Shown here: piece after piece, positions 37,051 to 37,088 of the stretch | Layout of the letters: each line of letters opens with the position of its first letter | Position numbering within the stretch: the first letter of the stretch is position 1 | From: Pleurocapsales cyanobacterium LEGE 10410 | GTDB taxonomy: Bacteria; Cyanobacteriota; Cyanobacteriia; Cyanobacteriales; Xenococcaceae | NCBI GenBank assembly: GCA_015207195.1 | Contig: JADEXJ010000053.1 | Span: 1 to 37,088, forward strand | Length of the DNA: 37,088 nucleotides | Direction: 5' to 3' | Made by a program: the position numbers and the translations under genes | The notes under the pieces: generated by a model | Told to the model about the DNA's origin: nothing | Seen by the model: the letters and a program-made list of their open reading frames with translations, nothing else | The model's database searches: none

Positions 37051-37088
37051 GTTAAAACAATTATACAAAGCCTACTAAATTCAGTCAG
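37042..37088 (+). CDS. 5' end of a probable transposase gene, cut by the window edge
   Basis: An open frame begins at ATG 37042 and runs to the window end. Its 15 visible residues are MDSVKTIIQSLLNSV and the next codon. As far as I recall this resembles the N-terminus of IS4/IS701-like transposases in cyanobacteria, but so few residues are weak evidence. The upstream segment 36966-36990 (beginning GGTTCGGACAATTTTTGG) might be the left end of the element, but its partner end lies outside the window. The ribosome-binding site is weak (GAAAG, about 12 bases upstream), and the start codon is inside an inverted repeat. I have no view of the rest of the gene. Confidence 0.4.
   Translation, partial: MDSVKTIIQSLLNSV

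Overview
This is a cyanobacterial chromosome segment. The evidence is the large photosynthetic-type atp operon with a separate b' subunit, petG and cytM, the small RNA Yfr1, dozens of HIP1-type palindromes (GCGATCGC), cyanobacteria-restricted families (DUF2605, DUF2973) and a complete type I polyketide olefin synthase (Ols). Base composition is moderately AT-rich. The Ols pathway suggests a 1-alkene-making lineage such as Pleurocapsales or relatives. That placement is inference, because the window holds no rRNA or other taxonomic marker.

Layout. Positions 1-457 form a convergent intergenic stretch with three tandem + strand terminators and one - strand terminator. Positions 458-6786 (- strand) hold atpI-atpB(a)-atpE(c)-atpG(b')-atpF(b)-atpH(delta)-atpA-atpC(gamma). 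Hairpins surround the c-subunit cistron and a repeat-bearing gap separates atpG from atpF. The beta and epsilon genes are not here, as is usual in cyanobacteria. Positions 7059-12000 hold a SAM methyltransferase, a DUF4126 membrane protein with a probable transposase tail behind it, trxA, the Yfr1 small RNA upstream of trxA, and a DUF2079 membrane protein. Positions 12146-17120 (- strand) hold a periplasmic-sensor PAS-GGDEF-EAL protein and thrS. Positions 17308-18528 (+) hold DUF2605, DUF2973 and a small conserved-looking protein. cytM (-) and the 38-codon petG (+) are divergent, and petG ends at a strong hairpin shared with the convergent tsaE.

Positions 20150-28360 (- strand) encode one giant protein with the order FAAL-ACP-KS-AT-KR-ACP-sulfotransferase-thioesterase, the 1-alkene synthase architecture. 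Upstream on the same strand is a multi-repeat MscS-like membrane protein that lacks the MscS beta-domain. Then come an SRPBCC protein (+), a diguanylate cyclase with an ETR1-like copper/ethylene-binding membrane domain (-), recJ (-), an EamA transporter (-) and, at the right edge, the start of a probable transposase gene whose start codon lies in a perfect inverted repeat.

Functional themes are thylakoid energy conversion (ATP synthase, b6f subunit, cytochrome cM), membrane hydrocarbon synthesis, and two c-di-GMP enzymes with different sensory inputs. Convergent intergenic regions carry related short repeats. I found no tRNA, rRNA, CRISPR array or defence island. The points most worth a second look are the ETR1-like diguanylate cyclase, the Asn-for-Asp change in the first ACP of Ols, Yfr1, the hairpins around atpE, and the start-codon hairpin of the edge transposase.
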